Positions 12,341-27,038 of a stretch of 64,000 nucleotides of DNA are shown here, piece after piece. The notes beneath the pieces are model-generated. The model had not been told where the DNA came from, made no database searches, and worked only from the letters and a program-made list of their open reading frames with translations. Positions within the stretch are counted from its first letter, which is position 1, and the number at the start of each line of letters is the position of its first letter. The position numbers and the translations under genes were made by a program. The stretch lies in assembly GCF_021130785.1 (NCBI RefSeq), contig NC_060214.1:42577001-42641000 (forward strand), given 5' to 3'. This stretch comes from Homalodisca vitripennis. Lineage: Eukaryota; Arthropoda; Insecta; Hemiptera; Cicadellidae.

Positions 12341-15300
12341 GTTTTATTTACGGTGCAGACACTAAAACTATGTAACTAATAATCCCATACATTCATTTAT
12401 TGTTACATTTACTTTTATGGCGCACTAAACGGAATAATTGAAACTTAAACTTACTATTTGTGAATTTAGTTAACAAATATTGTATACTTTTTTCACAGAA
12501 CACGTTTTAAATTTTTTTATGTAACAATATTTAAAAATTGAATTCTAACAAAATAATATTATACCTTTCCGAACAGGAAAATAAAATTGTGTTGAAATTA
12601 TGCATCAAATTTACTGAAACAGTATAAATTCTAGTTATAATCTAATATTAAATTGCTAATAAATTTACCTAATCAGGGTAAACATAAATGGGTACTCAGA
12701 CACGAAGAAAAACTCTTGTTATTTGTTATCCATGAAGACCAGTTAGAGTAGTCTTTTTGATCTTTTGTAACTTGCATCTGGCACTGTACAATATACATTA
12801 GAAATAGATTTTGCTATTATCTCAGATGGTCATAGATACATTTTTCCTGTACAGAAAACTATTCACTTGTCGTCAAACTTTCTTTTACAAATTAAGTTAT
12901 AAGATAGTCGCCTTTAGGTTCTGTCAAGATATATTGGCAAAATTTATTCACAACTCTAACCTCATCTTACTTCACCTACTTATTACGTGACAGCTAACAC
13001 ATCTTACTCTCACAGGTAGAGACTATAGGTGTCAGTCTAGGACTAGGAAACATATCTTGTATGGACTAATCATTGATAAAATCATGCATGGTTCCATTCA
13101 CAAAAGCGTACCTATGGTGGGAGGGATTGAATGAATGTGAATGTTGAGTTTAGCTCCAGTTCACATTCCTCTATGTGTAGTGTCTGTAATCTGACGCTTT
13201 CCACAAACATGACTCCTGGAGTAGTCTGGAATCATGTTCGTCTTAGTGATAAAAAAGGGGCTTTAAAACAAGTTCAAAATAAAGTCTTTAACTCGTTTTT
13301 TGAAACAACTTTGTGTAATGTATAATGCAAGTGCATTAATAGAGTCTAATTCCACCGCACCACGATATAAATAAATTCGCTTTAGTTCTTGATGTTTTTT
13401 ATAGTTAATATTTATAAGCATTTAAATTATATAAAAATTATCTGTGAATTAAAACTATTTTTCCTGTGTGTGAGTAATTTAAGGACCTTTGAAAAATATA
13501 CATGTCTCTCTTAGGTGAAAAATATTTATGTTAAAAATACTAAATTAAGGGTTACCATTGATAGTTGTTGCTAATTGAGAACAAAAATATTGTACACCAA
13601 CTATTTATTAGTCAAGAAAAGCTCTTTGCTGTGGTTATATCATAGGGTTCTATTACTGAGTCCTTGCGATCCTGTCTACTGATGAGGGTATTAAATTCAG
13701 TCATTTTTAGGTTAGTCAATTTTAAAATTTCACTAAACTTTCCTAATCATAAAATTGTTAATTCATAAGCAAAGCGAGTTAGCATAGATAAAATGGATAA
13801 GGCAAAAAGTAAGGTCTTCACCCTCAGTAGGTAAAAATGCAATTAACTGTTCAGCCACAGAACGCGCCTTACAGTTGCATTTCAATCCATTATATCCGAG
13901 TTGTTTTAATATATAGGGTGTTTTAATATTGTTACGAACAAAGTCATTTATCCCCTACGGATGATGGCAGTTAGAGTTATTAACTAAGTTATTAAACTAT
14001 CTGTGTCCCTGACTACTATGTTCGTCTAAACCAATTAGTTATGGTGAAATTCTATGCAACTACAATAACGAGTGATGTAAGCAATAGATTAGACTCTGGC
14101 TCTGATATCCAAATATAATAGTATATTTATAGAGCTTTGTTTGCAGGATCACAGTTCAATAGAAAATAAAATTCCACTTCATCAGGCAAACATAGAAAAT
14201 ATAGTCGATAGCTAAAGCATCCACGTTGCACTTTTTTCATCGACAGAAAATAACTGAATATAAATATTTTAAAGAACTAACATAAATCCATCTGAATGAG
14301 CTGCACAACGGCATTTAATGCAGAGCGGCTTCTCTGATGTTACATCTGCTTGTATCGAAATGTACTGTATTGAATAATGCTGATTTAATATTTTCATTAG
14401 TTATACTTAGGATTAATGAATCCTTGTAATATTTACTTGCAACAGTTAACCTAACATTATACATCAAAATTAACATCATTATTATTTAAATTTGCAGGTT
14501 TATTTTGCTCAAAAACCATTTTCTTCTCGAGGTGTTAGTATAATTAATTTCTTCAAATATTGTGTTTGTGTTGCAGGACTTTTATACGTTGCAATGTCTC
14601 TGTTTATATATTTAAAAGAATAATAGGTGTCTCTTTCACATTTGACATTTAACTACGGAACCTCTTTTAGATTGTTATAATATGCTTTACAACTGAATGT
14701 GCTTAAAAAAAAACGTTTTTTCGTAGTCTACGGTAGTCTGATACTCACAAATACATTGTAAATATCTTCTTTTGTACGGTGTAAATAAGTTTGAACCATA
14801 CACGCAAGAAATGGAAATCAATTTAATATGTGTTAATATATTTTATTTCCAAAAGAAAAATGTAGGTACGCAATGCATCTTAAAATGTGTTGTATAATAG
14901 ATATAACAAAACAAAATATTAAAACGAAGCTATGATACAGACACTTGTTTTGTTACGTAAGTTTTGTCCCAAAGCAAATATTTTAATATTACATCGCTTA
15001 TTTATAAGATTTATGTGGTATATTTGTGTGTTCTAAAGTCCAGTAGTAATGAAGCTCTCAAAGTGCCAAAGTACCCTACAGTAGCTGATATTGCCGCCAT
15101 TTACATAAGTGACCTTACCCTTTACAACATCTCTCAACATTAGATTATATATTATTTGAAATCATTTTAAAACTTGCTGTTTAAAGAGCTGGTCATCAGT
15201 TACATTGGCTACTATCTATTAAGGGATTACAGGGATTTAAATCCATTAAACATGAGCCAATTATAATATTAACATAACAGAGTTTACAAACCTTTGAATT

Positions 15301-16384
15301 TATTTAATACCTATTGTCCGTTGAAAAATGAGCAAACCATACATTATATGAATGATTAGCTTGTGGAATGTAATACGTGATATAGTTTTTAATGTGTATT
15401 TTTATTTAATATTGTTATTATGTGCTTCTAAAGTTAGGTAAATGTACTAAAAATATATATATTTTAATTTTTGTATTAATTAAAAATTTTCAATTTAAAT
15501 CCAATTTCATTTAAGTCGAAAAATTTTTAAATACTAGTCTACTCTTAGAGATTTTAACATTTTAAATAACTTTAAAATCATAGAGTGATTCTACATTTTA
15601 AGACTTATACAGGATTTATATTTTCCAAAAAAAAACCGGTTTGCTCATTTTAAGGACATCATTTACAATGTCTCGTGTAAGATGTTTTCTTCGTTGTATT
15701 GAACTTTATAAGTCACAAAGAGAAACTTTAATAATGTACGCATAGTAATAACGTATGAAATCTGTGACATCCTTACATGTGTTAATGAGTTCGACGAAAG
15801 GCTAGTAATTAACCCTAATACCTTCCTTCACACCTAGTCTCAATTTTGTTTAATCTGACACCATAATCCACTATTGTAACCAGTATATTTATTAAACCCA
15901 CCATAATTCTTAGGCCCTACCTGACAACAAAAATATTAATAAATTGCCATCAATCCGTTTATGTAGGTACCTTATAAAATATAAAACATTTGCTCATTTG
16001 CAGGTAAAAAATATAATACTCCTTTGCTAAGGATCTAATTTAGTGATCCTTTATTACCATTATGATAATGAAATATGTGACAAATATTTTTAATTGAAAA
16101 CCTTGAAGATTCAAATAATCTTCATATTATAAAGTAGGTGTAAAATTAAAATTTATTAAAGAGTATTCTAGACTAAAAATCATACCTAAACCATTTAACT
16201 TCATTATGTAAAGAGGTCATAAATAAAATGCTTATATTATTAAAAAAGAATGTAAGGTGTTGTAAACTTTATATCATATTCTACTGAATTCATTTAAAAC
16301 TATTTTAACTGTTTTATTATTAGCAGTATTTAATTAACAGCCATGCATACTGCATTGCTCAAATTACATAAATATATTATGCTT
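12341..16384. other. AT-rich stretch without a recognisable gene
   Basis: I see no coding motif, RNA gene or tandem repeat. The 64-codon open frame at 13131-13325 (+) is serine- and cysteine-containing but matches nothing I recognise. Confidence 0.5.
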
Positions 16385-16965
16385 TCTGGGCTACTTTACG
16401 AGCGCCTGATGGAATCCCTTATTAGGCTTTGCCTTTGGGAGGTTATTTTACTATTAAGAGTGTATAATTGATTTGTTCTAAGAGAATGTTATTTATATGT
16501 TATTATAGATTTTGTAATACTTACATCCTTTTACTCTGGTACTAGTATTTGTATCTGGTAACAAATAAACTATGTATTCATTATAAAAGACAACAATACA
16601 TTATATTACAGACATAAACAAAACTTCAATCACTTTAGAAGTAAATACGTGTAAAAGTAAATAGAGATAAGTTCATAAGACTAATAGGCTAACATATAGA
16701 CCAGTAACTAGAATATAGTTTAAAAAAAGTTTAACGGCTTCTTTCCGGAATTTTTTATTTCACGTAACATTTTAAAATGATAATGGCAAAAACACGTAAT
16801 AGTGGATTTATACCTCTATGGTCTGAGTATAACGAGAAAAGTATGTATTCTTCGAAATTTTGCACCAAAACAATTATTTAATTATTATTTTTTTTTTACT
16901 TTTTGTCCGTGTACTATAAGGGGCACCTAAACAAATTATTTTTCCTAAAGAAAAATCAAACTTGT
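16385..16965 (-). repeat. Unclassified dispersed repeat, copy R2 (inverted)
   Basis: Reverse-complement copy of the repeat at 11785-12340, about 4 kb away. Similarity fades near 16966, where the palindromic motif found beside R1 is degenerate. The pair forms a widely spaced inverted repeat. Confidence 0.75.
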
Positions 16966-19567
16966 GGCCCGACTTTTTTTTATAAAGCGAAACTTAAAGC
17001 AAAATTCCAAGTCTAGTAATCAGTTTGTTTTTGGATATGATCTTTAAATAATGATAATATTATTAATATCAAAAACGTGTAATGTTAGCGCTGGAGTTTA
17101 ATTAATAAGTTTGACCTCGTACAACATCACAACACACACTAAATCTTGTAATGTTGACTTTACTATTATATTACTCTGTTATAATATGTCAGAGTGTTAC
17201 AATTATTATGTACTAATTACAACTAACCACATAAGTTTTGCTGTCCATCTCTCTTAATTGTTACAGACTCAACGTTAGACAGGTCTTCCTCACATTAATT
17301 AATTAGTATTGCTGATATATTTACATTATCGTACCTATAATAGCTTTTTATTGTCTTATTTCGTACTTTGAAAAGCTTCGTCTTTCAAAATGTTATAATC
17401 GTCACTTTGTTTACGAAATGTGTTGTGGTCAAGCACGTCACAGTAAGGTTCCCCTCGAGTGATACGCTTCGATAGAACTCATAAAATAAATGTAACACCA
17501 AAACTATATACTTTAAAGAAAAATTTGTATTAGGAGTAATGTTTATAACACACATAAAGTAGTGTAATCTTAACGGGGCATATATTTAACAGAGAAAACT
17601 TTTAATTTTAATTCATTGTTCATTACCAAAGAAAAGTTATTCTAAATATCATTAATATCTTTATTGCAATTTATAAATTGTACTTTGCTATACACTATGC
17701 CAACCAATAAAATGTTTTGTAGTATATTACATTATACAAGACGTACATATAATACATTACGTACTTTAAAAAACACGTTAAATAAACCTAAATAGAAAGT
17801 AATAATAGTAATAATTAAAACAGGGGCTTTATGTATATACAAATAACTCACAAATTACGCTGTAATAAAGAGTCACAAAGTGAGCTTATAAGCTTGTTTT
17901 AATATTTTCCTGATTATTCCTCCGTTCATAAAGTTATGTTAAGTCAATAATCCAGTAAGTTTTAATTGAAGGCATGGATTAATTACTAACGCATATAATA
18001 CGTATAAAAATCCATAACAAAGATCTTTATGAGTTGTTTTTTTTTCCAAAGCTATGACATAAATATAAATGTATTCTCCAATATCTAAAATAAAGGAATA
18101 GTACTCCACACCACGTGTCACGCAACAGGTGTTTATGCTCTCTTACATGTTGGACTTACGTACAACTTCCTAATTGTTTATGTTACTTATAGGTCTTTGC
18201 ATTTCAGTATTTAAATAAAATGAAACATGTAAGAGTGGATAAAAAGTTTTAAGTTCTATTTCCCCCTCCTTCGCATAGAATTTAATAATATTTAAAATTT
18301 TAAAGGTTACAAATCCCTGCTCAAAAAATATTGTTTCTAATTATGCATTGCCTTCAGTTTTAGTGGTTAAAATAAGAGGAATTTATTTTGTTTTGTTCTT
18401 TTTTTTTTGCTGCATATTGCATCCCTCCTTGCCACATGGTAAGCAATTTTTGCCACATCACGGATCTCCTGTTTCTTACACTTCTAATTTCTTACACTTG
18501 TAATTAAGTTTAGGCTCTCAATGATTAACTAAGGGTAGCATTTTTATCTTTCTAAATAATTTTTATATTTTAAGAAACGCACTTTTGCCAAATTATTTTT
18601 TACGCTTTACAGCGAATAAGTGAATTATTATTTATTTTTTTATTACTATTATATAACTTCGTGGTGACCCCTTACTCGTACTCCTCATTGCTGTAACGTA
18701 AATCCCACCTTTTAAATAATTAATAATGTAATTGTAATAAATAGTGGCCAGTGAAACGCCATTCAAATACTAAAATTCTAAAATAATACTTACAAGCAAG
18801 TGGTAAAAAATTAAATCAACCCTGTAAGTATGATTCCATTAAGAAAATAATTTTATAATTAATTTGTAATATTACTACTAAACAGCTTGTTAATGATGCG
18901 AATACCAATAATATAAAAATACAATTATTAGTTAAATTCTTGAAACTCCTTTTTCTTATTGGAAATTTAAATATTACTTTAATTTAAACATAAACCTCTA
19001 TATTATTGGAGATTTAAATAAAATTTAATATAAACAATTGGGTGTTGTACTTAAAACGATTCTTCGTAACATGTAAGAATAGAGAAAACAGAGTAAACAA
19101 ATCACCAACTAAAATTGATTTAATTATGTATATTTTTTCATACCGTATATTAAAAATTATAAATTTTAGTTACGGGTTAATTTTGACTATAATTAAATTT
19201 CAATATAAATAATTTGTGTATCTATCACCATGTTTTTTTTTTAAGCTGTGAGATATACAGTTTTTTTTAGAAATGCATATAGTTTGAAAAATTTAAATGC
19301 CCGCATTTTTCGAAATGGCAAATTAAAATATGTGTTATTTGTTTTTTATATTGTTCGTTAATTTGTTAATTAACGTAGGTAATAAAGGTTCTGGGATGAC
19401 GATGTATAAAAATCCTAAAACAATAAATATCAACAGAACAGACACTAAGCGAAGCGATGAATAGGATAATATGGTTTTATATACACGTTTTGTTTTTGGT
19501 TGTTTTTGTTTCCTACATACACATACATTCCTGAAGTTGTGCACCAACCCTCCCTCACAAAACACCT
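16966..19567. other. AT-rich stretch without a recognisable gene
   Basis: No conserved coding feature was seen. A 76-codon open frame at 19335-19565 (-) includes a hydrophobic, membrane-segment-like stretch, but it has no other support. Confidence 0.5.
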
Positions 19568-19735
19568 TAAATATATATATATTATATATATATATATATA
19601 CTATTCATAATATATATTATATATATATATATAATATACATTAATATATATATAATATTTATATACATATTTATTATATATACTATATATACGATCTATA
19701 TATATCAATCTATATATAGAATATAGATACTAGGA
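19568..19735. repeat. TA-rich low-complexity cluster
   Basis: Imperfect (TA)n tracts interspersed with TATATTA, TATAC and ATCTATATAT variants over about 165 bp. Confidence 0.9.
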
Positions 19736-20190
19736 ATAGGTTATTGAAATCCGGTTGCAGCATCTTTTGATTTGAATCACTTTTATAAATAATTGCAATA
19801 TACAGCATAAAGGGAGAAAATACGGTAATAAGGACTTTGAAACCATAAATGGAATAATAGAATTTAAAATAAGTGAAATGATGGTTTTATTAATTCAGCA
19901 GTATTTACATTTTTCTTTCTAAAATAATATTTTTTTACCAGCAGCCATAGAATCTTGTGAGTACATTTATGTATTAACAAAATTTTTTTCTCAAATTTAC
20001 GATCATATCTATATCTATACATTATTAAAACTTTTTAAAGGAATTAAATAATATTTATTAATTTAAAATAAAGAGTACAAATTACTAATTACCTTATTGT
20101 TTTTCATAATTCCACCCTGAATATATTACATCTACAGCTAAAATTTAATGCCAATATTTATTAAATTTTTAAAAATTATATTATTTTTAT
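19736..20190. other. AT-rich stretch; no gene seen
   Basis: Very AT-rich sequence between the TA cluster and the poly-C array. I see nothing supportable in it. Confidence 0.6.
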
Positions 20191-20290
20191 CCCCCCCCCC
20201 CCCCACCCCCCCCCCCCCCCACCCCCCCCCCCCCCCACCCCCCCCCCCCCCCACCCCCCCCCCCCCCCACCCCCCCCCCCCCCCACCCCA
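20191..20290. repeat. Second A(C)15 minisatellite
   Basis: After an initial run of 14 C (20191-20204), A residues occur at 20205, 20221, 20237, 20253, 20269 and 20285, again exactly 16 bp apart. The last unit is cut short (ACCCC then ATATG). Unit and phase are the same as in the array at 1625-1725, but the flanks are unrelated. Confidence 0.95.
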
Positions 20291-23200
20291 TATGTATTAA
20301 TAACTTACTCCGATCGATTTTGTATATCACAACTAGCGGTCTACACTATTTTATTTGTACCCCATTAACGTAAATAATCCGTATGCCAATAAACGTTGTA
20401 GCTTAACTTTGGCTTCGGCGAGTCCTGTATTCGCTTCTTCTAACGCTCAGTGTTGTACTACAAAAATCAGACTGCTTCTTAAGACAGTGTTAACCTTTTG
20501 GAATTTTTAAGTTTTTTATCCTAAAACCAGAGAAATAATTGGTTTTTGCATATGTTAAAAACTGATTACTATTTATTTACCTTCACAACTTTGTAAACTA
20601 ACAGAAATTGACATTCCTAAATAATGTTACAAAAAAATTGAACACAGTTCATTCCTAGACATGGCTTAAAACTTTTTACTTTTACGCTGATTATACCTAG
20701 TTTCATAGTCCACGAGTAACAATATATGAAATTCTACATTTTAAAATCTAAATCCAAATCTAAACTCGAAAATGCGTCGCTACCGAATACGACATTCAAG
20801 GTCCATTCTTTTACAAAAGAAATATTCAAAAATAATTCCCTCAATTCAAAACAAAAGAGCATAACTACACCAGCCTTAATCAATTAATAAGGCATTAAAT
20901 ATATTCACACACAATTCAAAGTTCCATAGGAGTGATATGTTACCATAATGAAAACGCAGATATCCATCCTAGCATATATAATAGCATACAGCTCCATGCA
21001 TATTAAATTAATAAGTAATATAAATAACATGACAATAACTTTATTTTAAATTTATAGTCCGTCCTTGGGTTCCAGATAATAAAATACCTTTGCCTCTTTT
21101 ACAATAGTATATTTAAATTTTTTATAATTACAAATGTTTATAAAATGGTATACGAATGAAGGCTGTGTTGAATTCTTGATAGTCGTTCTTGTAAAACCAT
21201 AAAACTGTCTCATAAAACTGAACGTTACGGTAGACATGTAAGTCTCCTTGGATATACGATTATTATTATGCCAACGATAAGACAAAACGGAAGATTAACG
21301 TTACTATAGACGGTTTATTCATTACAATCCATCAACAGTTTATAAGCTGTTACGACCAATTTGGTGTACGGGACTGGCAGTACAAAATGATAGCAATATT
21401 AACTTATTGTGTTAAAATATATAAGCGCATTCTTATATTACGAAATTAATACTCAGATAAAGCAAAACATACACTTTTTGATTTTTCATGCGAAACTAAT
21501 AACTTTTTTTTCCCGTTCCTGGATCGTTAAAACACAAAATCTTAGTGATTTAACACCAAATTTAGGATCTAGCGTAAACACGATAGTTTTTAGTACAAAG
21601 ATTACAATTACATTACATTTGAGTTAAATACTTTTTTAATCACATTCATGAATCATAATTTTGTATTTATTAAATTATTTAAAAGCGAATTTAAATTATT
21701 TATAAATCTGAATAATCTGATAAACTGATAATCAAATATCTGATTTAACGCAATATTCTTTGTTTATAGAGCTTTCTCTATATTCAAGATTAATTTGAAC
21801 TGGATTACGACACTTGAAAGTGCATCATAATAATTGGCCATGTGATTACAGTTCAATAAAAGTAAGTTCATTTTCATAAATAAATATAGGAAGGGCTCAA
21901 TGAATAAACAATATAATACATTCAAAAATCTTTTTAGAAAACAATGTATAGGTAAAAAATTACCAAAAGTTTAAAAACCTGTTGTTAAAAGAAACAATAA
22001 TTTTACACTTAACATAAACACATTCAATTTTAATGAATTATCTTCCCATTATTTGTTTTTAGTAACATATTCTTCAATGCGATTTGAGCCTAATTCCCTT
22101 GAACTACCAGTATCAAACTCAAAAAATTACTTAACATTTTTATTTTTTGAATTCGCATAAGCAATGATGTGAGTAAGGAGCAGTGTTATTGTTTCATTTT
22201 GCCTCTCCTAAATTCCCTACCTTAAATTTAAGTCAATGCCCTTTTTGATTTTCCGTTTTCTAATATTGTTCACAAAGACAAACATTGGTATTCTAATACG
22301 GTATGATTGTGTGTTTGATAGCTCAAATTTTAGTTTAAGTAATCGGTTGTTACTATTTATTAAAGTAGGAACATTCTATATGGGTGCAGTCGAAAATCCA
22401 CTACAGTGAAGGGTGTTCTAGTATAAACACTAAAGCACAGCCAGGTCAGTTTTGGAAAGTAGGATCCATAGTCCACAAGTGTCGGCGTGAACAAAATCTC
22501 CAACCCTGTAGCAACATGAATCGGAAACCCTCGTCAAAATTAGGTAAAGATCTTCAGTCCTATATCCTCCCCATACCATAGGGAAAGGCTGCTTATCTCC
22601 AAGCCAAAGAACACGGATTTTATTGTCATGGAGCTCAATATAAATTTTCTATTGAGTGACAAATTTTCTTTGCAATGTTTATTTTATTCTATTAAAGTTC
22701 CATTAGCATAGAAACAACCATTTTAGAACGTCAAAAACTAGGCGTGTTCTTCATCATATTATATATAATTATAAGGATATTACCTCGTCTTTTTGGAACG
22801 AGGGTTAAAAACTAAATTACTTATTTTAAAATTAAGTACACTCTGACATAAATAAATGCCAATATACATAATAATAATAATGCCGTGTTACTCCATTGAA
22901 ACTTATTTTACAGAGTTCCAATGACATGATATGTGTCAGTTTTGTCAACCAAATTAGTTGTTCCAAATTAAAGTTTGTCCCATGTGTTCCCCAGAACTTA
23001 ATTTTATCTCCACGCTCTAAACATGAATAGTTCATAAAGACACATGGGGTGTTGGAGTCTGTGGCTATCCTTGGAGATCTCCCAAAACATTTTTTTTAGC
23101 TCAAAGAATAACCTTAATATACTGCATCTATGCTTTGTAAGATGTTGCTTTGTGGAAATATTGCCTTAAAAATATACATAAATATAATATTTCTATAGTG

Positions 23201-26079
23201 TACTTGTGCAAAAAAACACATGATGTAAGTGTGCTAGCAAATCACTGCAAATACACTGTTAGGATTAGAGAAATGGTAACCAAAAACAATATAAAAAACA
23301 ATTGCTTTATATTTATTATATATCGGTTAAAAATCTGTAGATAAAATGATAGTTTAAAAAATTATATATTATTAATTTACAAAACTCAATATACTTCCAT
23401 ATCAGTGTGCAGCGGAAACGAATTCTTCATTGCAAGGTAATGAAATGTTTCAAATACACATGGAATGTGATCAAGCGATGGGTAACTAGTAGATTTATGC
23501 ATAAGAGTTTAGTAATTTGTGTCATTTCTTTTATAATTTGAAATCATATTTATATAATTCACTGAGAACTCAATAGTTAATTTTGGTGAAAAGATGATTT
23601 GCAAATTTCATTTCATTATATGTTACAAATGTTTTGATAGTAGTTTTGAGAATTTGAATCTTTTCTCCAGGTGACAAAAACCTTTTGGGAGATTATTTTT
23701 ATTTTCAGTGTTTTAATTTAGATTGAAGAATATTGGATAAATAGTGTAAAATTTATTACAGTATTAGCAAAAACCGATCACAGTGAGGATAGTGTTGCCA
23801 GATTAAGGTAATAGAACCGAGTATCCAGGGGAACCTAAGCGTGGTCTCTCACAGTAGCCCTTAAGGGTCGGGCCACATTGATGTTATACTGTTTCTCAGC
23901 TATAAAATTCCTTGGAGAGCTTTATTATCGCATCCACCTCTTACATTTATATTGATTTTAATCATACTTAATATAATATTTTTCACAAGCTTGTATCAAT
24001 TGATCTAAATTCATTTATTTAAACTTAATTTACATTTAAGTCAATTTACTTTAATTAAACTATATGTTTCAAAGTTTATTTATTTTACTGTTTATGGGTG
24101 GCGATTATAGTTACTATTGAGAAACGTAGTCTCAGGTTTCTCGTAAAATGTTTAGCAAAGGATGTCCGCAGATATGCAGTGTATAGGTAATTTCATTCTT
24201 AAAATGATCTGTAAATGTTCTGAAATATAGATATGGCGTTACAGAAACTTTATACAAAACTTATTAATTATCTCCTGGAAGATAAAAATATGCCACCGAT
24301 TTAAAAAAATATCTTTCGAGTAGTGAAGAACTTTACTAAATGATAACACTTTTATCCACAGACGCCTATGTTTACTCTACAGTAAGGGTAAATATAATAA
24401 ACATGAGTATACAGTTAGGGCTGAAAGTGTTGCATGCTTACTTTGTTTACAGATATGTTCACTCTAAAATTTCCGGGTGGCCATTACTTTTCCCCAAAAA
24501 CCAATGTAAAAGTGTTTTCCAACACTCAGATTTAAGTCAAACCGTTCTCAAGATGTACGGACTGGAAGGGAGACAGACATAAACATCATGTTACTAGCTC
24601 TTTTTAATTGATAGGCTTCCCTAACACAAATATTATTGTTGTGATTATTATTCAAGCTCTTAATTTCCGAAATAATACTTCTAAACGTAATTATCTACGA
24701 ACGTTCTGAATATATATAGTAGCATTATATATTGCATTTGTTTTTAATAATTACATTTTGACATTTTTAAGATTTCTCAAAATATAATTAAGACTGAGTA
24801 TATTCTTTAAATGGTGTAAAATTTACGTATGATTCATTCAAGAGTTTTGCTTTGAAACTGATTTTACTGTTTTTTGCATTATATACTTTTTCTCGTAAAT
24901 AAGCTTAGTTTCATAGAATTCACGTGTACTATTAATTTTAAATATAGATATTTGTACCCAGATAAGTATGATTTATTATAAGATACACGATAACAATCCA
25001 TGCCTAAGACTAGTGTATGTGAAAATAATTAAATACCGACTTATTACAACTTGTAAACAACCTAAAGAGGGCATTGAGTATATTGTCGCCAGGAGCAAAT
25101 AGTATTATATTTTGTTGGTAGTTATTTTATATATACCCCAACATGAGTTAATATTTTATTTAGAAAACTAAATAAATTTTGTTAACTGTTATAACGATTT
25201 TTTACGTTACTGTTTATGTAACTCCAATTCAATGAAATTAGTCGCTATTATTTGATTTCGTAATTACTGATATGACATTTTACATAGTTTTGTTCTATAT
25301 TTTTGAGTCATAAAATTAGACACAAAAATCCTGGACAACCCGGATATTACGTGTTTATTTGTTGACAAAATAAAAAACTAACTATTACAGTAGTCTAAGA
25401 ACAAACTAGTTTTAATTAATATTGTCTAGTATAATATTGTCATATTGTCGGTTTTAAAATTTATACCTAATAATGTTTCATATCACATTTGCGCATACTA
25501 ATGTTTTTTAGCGTTATAGTAGTTAATATAAATGTATTATTTGGGTTTTATACAAAATTTGGATATTATACGAGTGATAATTGTTATACAGTGTTTTGTT
25601 ACATATCCATGCCAACTAGTTTTAAAAAACTTTTTTTGACAAAAACATTGAAAACTTACATTGCCTAGCCTGATCCATTGTAAGAACTATAAAATAATTG
25701 AACTCCATAAAACAGTTTGTATATAAGTATTACGATGACAACTAGGTAAATATGCTAAGCATTATACTCATACGTAGATAAAACATTTCGTTTTACGAAA
25801 ATTTACTGTAATTTGCTAGATATATATTCTATAGAAAAGTAAATTTTGTAGCAATCCACGTGAAAAATTTCTGAGAAATGTATGCATATCCTCGCTAACC
25901 ATAACTCATAATTTACAATATTTATCATCCACATGGATTCTAACATTCTTGTCAGTTTATTATTTATAAAAAAGTAAAATGTTTAGTTTTAATTAATAAG
26001 AGGTACCCAAACTAAGTTAGGAGAATTATAGACCTATAGCCAACAACATACGTAACTTGTAAATTTAGTTAAAGAAGTT
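20291..26079. other. AT-rich stretch without a recognisable gene
   Basis: Six or so open frames of 64-80 codons occur, none with recognisable motifs. A slightly GC-richer patch at 22380-22620 has a 65-codon frame (22384-22581) but no family I know. I see no RNA genes. Confidence 0.45.
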
Positions 26080-26150
26080 ACTGAACGTTTTGTGTACAAG
26101 CCACGCAAGAATAAACGTTAGTAATTCCGTTCGAAAGGAGTTCCGTTTCA
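26080..26150 (+). repeat. Dispersed repeat, copy 2 of 3
   Basis: Shares the TTTTGTGTACA core followed by an ACGTTAGTAATTCCGTT-like block with 37235-37300 (closest) and 3660-3730 (more diverged). Confidence 0.5.
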
Positions 26151-27038
26151 GGCCAGTTTGTTTTTTATTAATTAATAGTTTTAATAAAATGGAAGAAACT
26201 ATTGTCTAATGCTTTAGCATGTAATATTAATGCGCATTCGTAATTTTATATTTAAAGGAAACTTTATAATATAACACGTGTTTGTTGTTTGAAATACATA
26301 CATGTTTGTATAAATATATTGCACAGGAGAGCGTAAGTGGAACCAGTAACGGAACTATCTACTTTTCAATGAAGATGTAATACATATCACAGAAAAACAC
26401 GTAAAATACAATAAAAACGAGATAGGAGAGACCTTCTTTACTGGATTTATTTGGCTCATTATGATAAGCTGCTGGTGTGTGCGATAATCGTTTAAACAAA
26501 ATAGGGAGGATACAGTAGAGTTAAAGGTCGAGGTTAATAATAAAAATGTAGAAAAGGTTATATGCAGAACGTAAACCTGATCTAATTCTAATTCAAACGT
26601 AAAGTCCGACATCCTTAGAACACCAGAAATTCCGTCGCTCCTTGCATTTAAAACTCACCAAATAAGTAAGTTAAGAATTACTAAAATACATTTTTATTCC
26701 TTTACAACATTTTACACCTGTTACTTAGCAAGTAATCCATTATGACTGTATACCCTCGTTATCTCTTTTTGTGTTTATAAAGACTTAATAGACTTTCTGC
26801 ACTAAAATACAATTCATAGATATTAACAAATGTGTTGCATGCGTTTATTATCAGTTTAAACGTTAAGATAACAAGAAAATAAGCATTTTTTTTAAATTAT
26901 ATACATCACCAAACATAATAATTACTTACAATTACTAGATACTATAAACGTCAAAGTAGCGTTTTTTAAGAATATTTTGATTGTGATATAAATATTTATC
27001 TCTTTACAGTAAATCTTTAAACATTCATCTATGCTTTT
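26151..27038. other. Left flank of the Gypsy element; no gene seen
   Basis: AT-rich. The 85-codon open frame at 26355-26612 (-) has no recognisable motif. The last four bases, TTTT (27035-27038), match the four bases after the far LTR (37130-37133) and are the likely target-site duplication. Confidence 0.5.

Noticed and set aside
19335..19565. 76-codon minus-strand frame with a hydrophobic, membrane-like segment
   Set aside because: AT-rich DNA readily encodes hydrophobic runs. No homologue, splice signal or partner supports it.
26355..26612. 85-codon minus-strand frame beside the Gypsy element
   Set aside because: No motif, and not part of the element.
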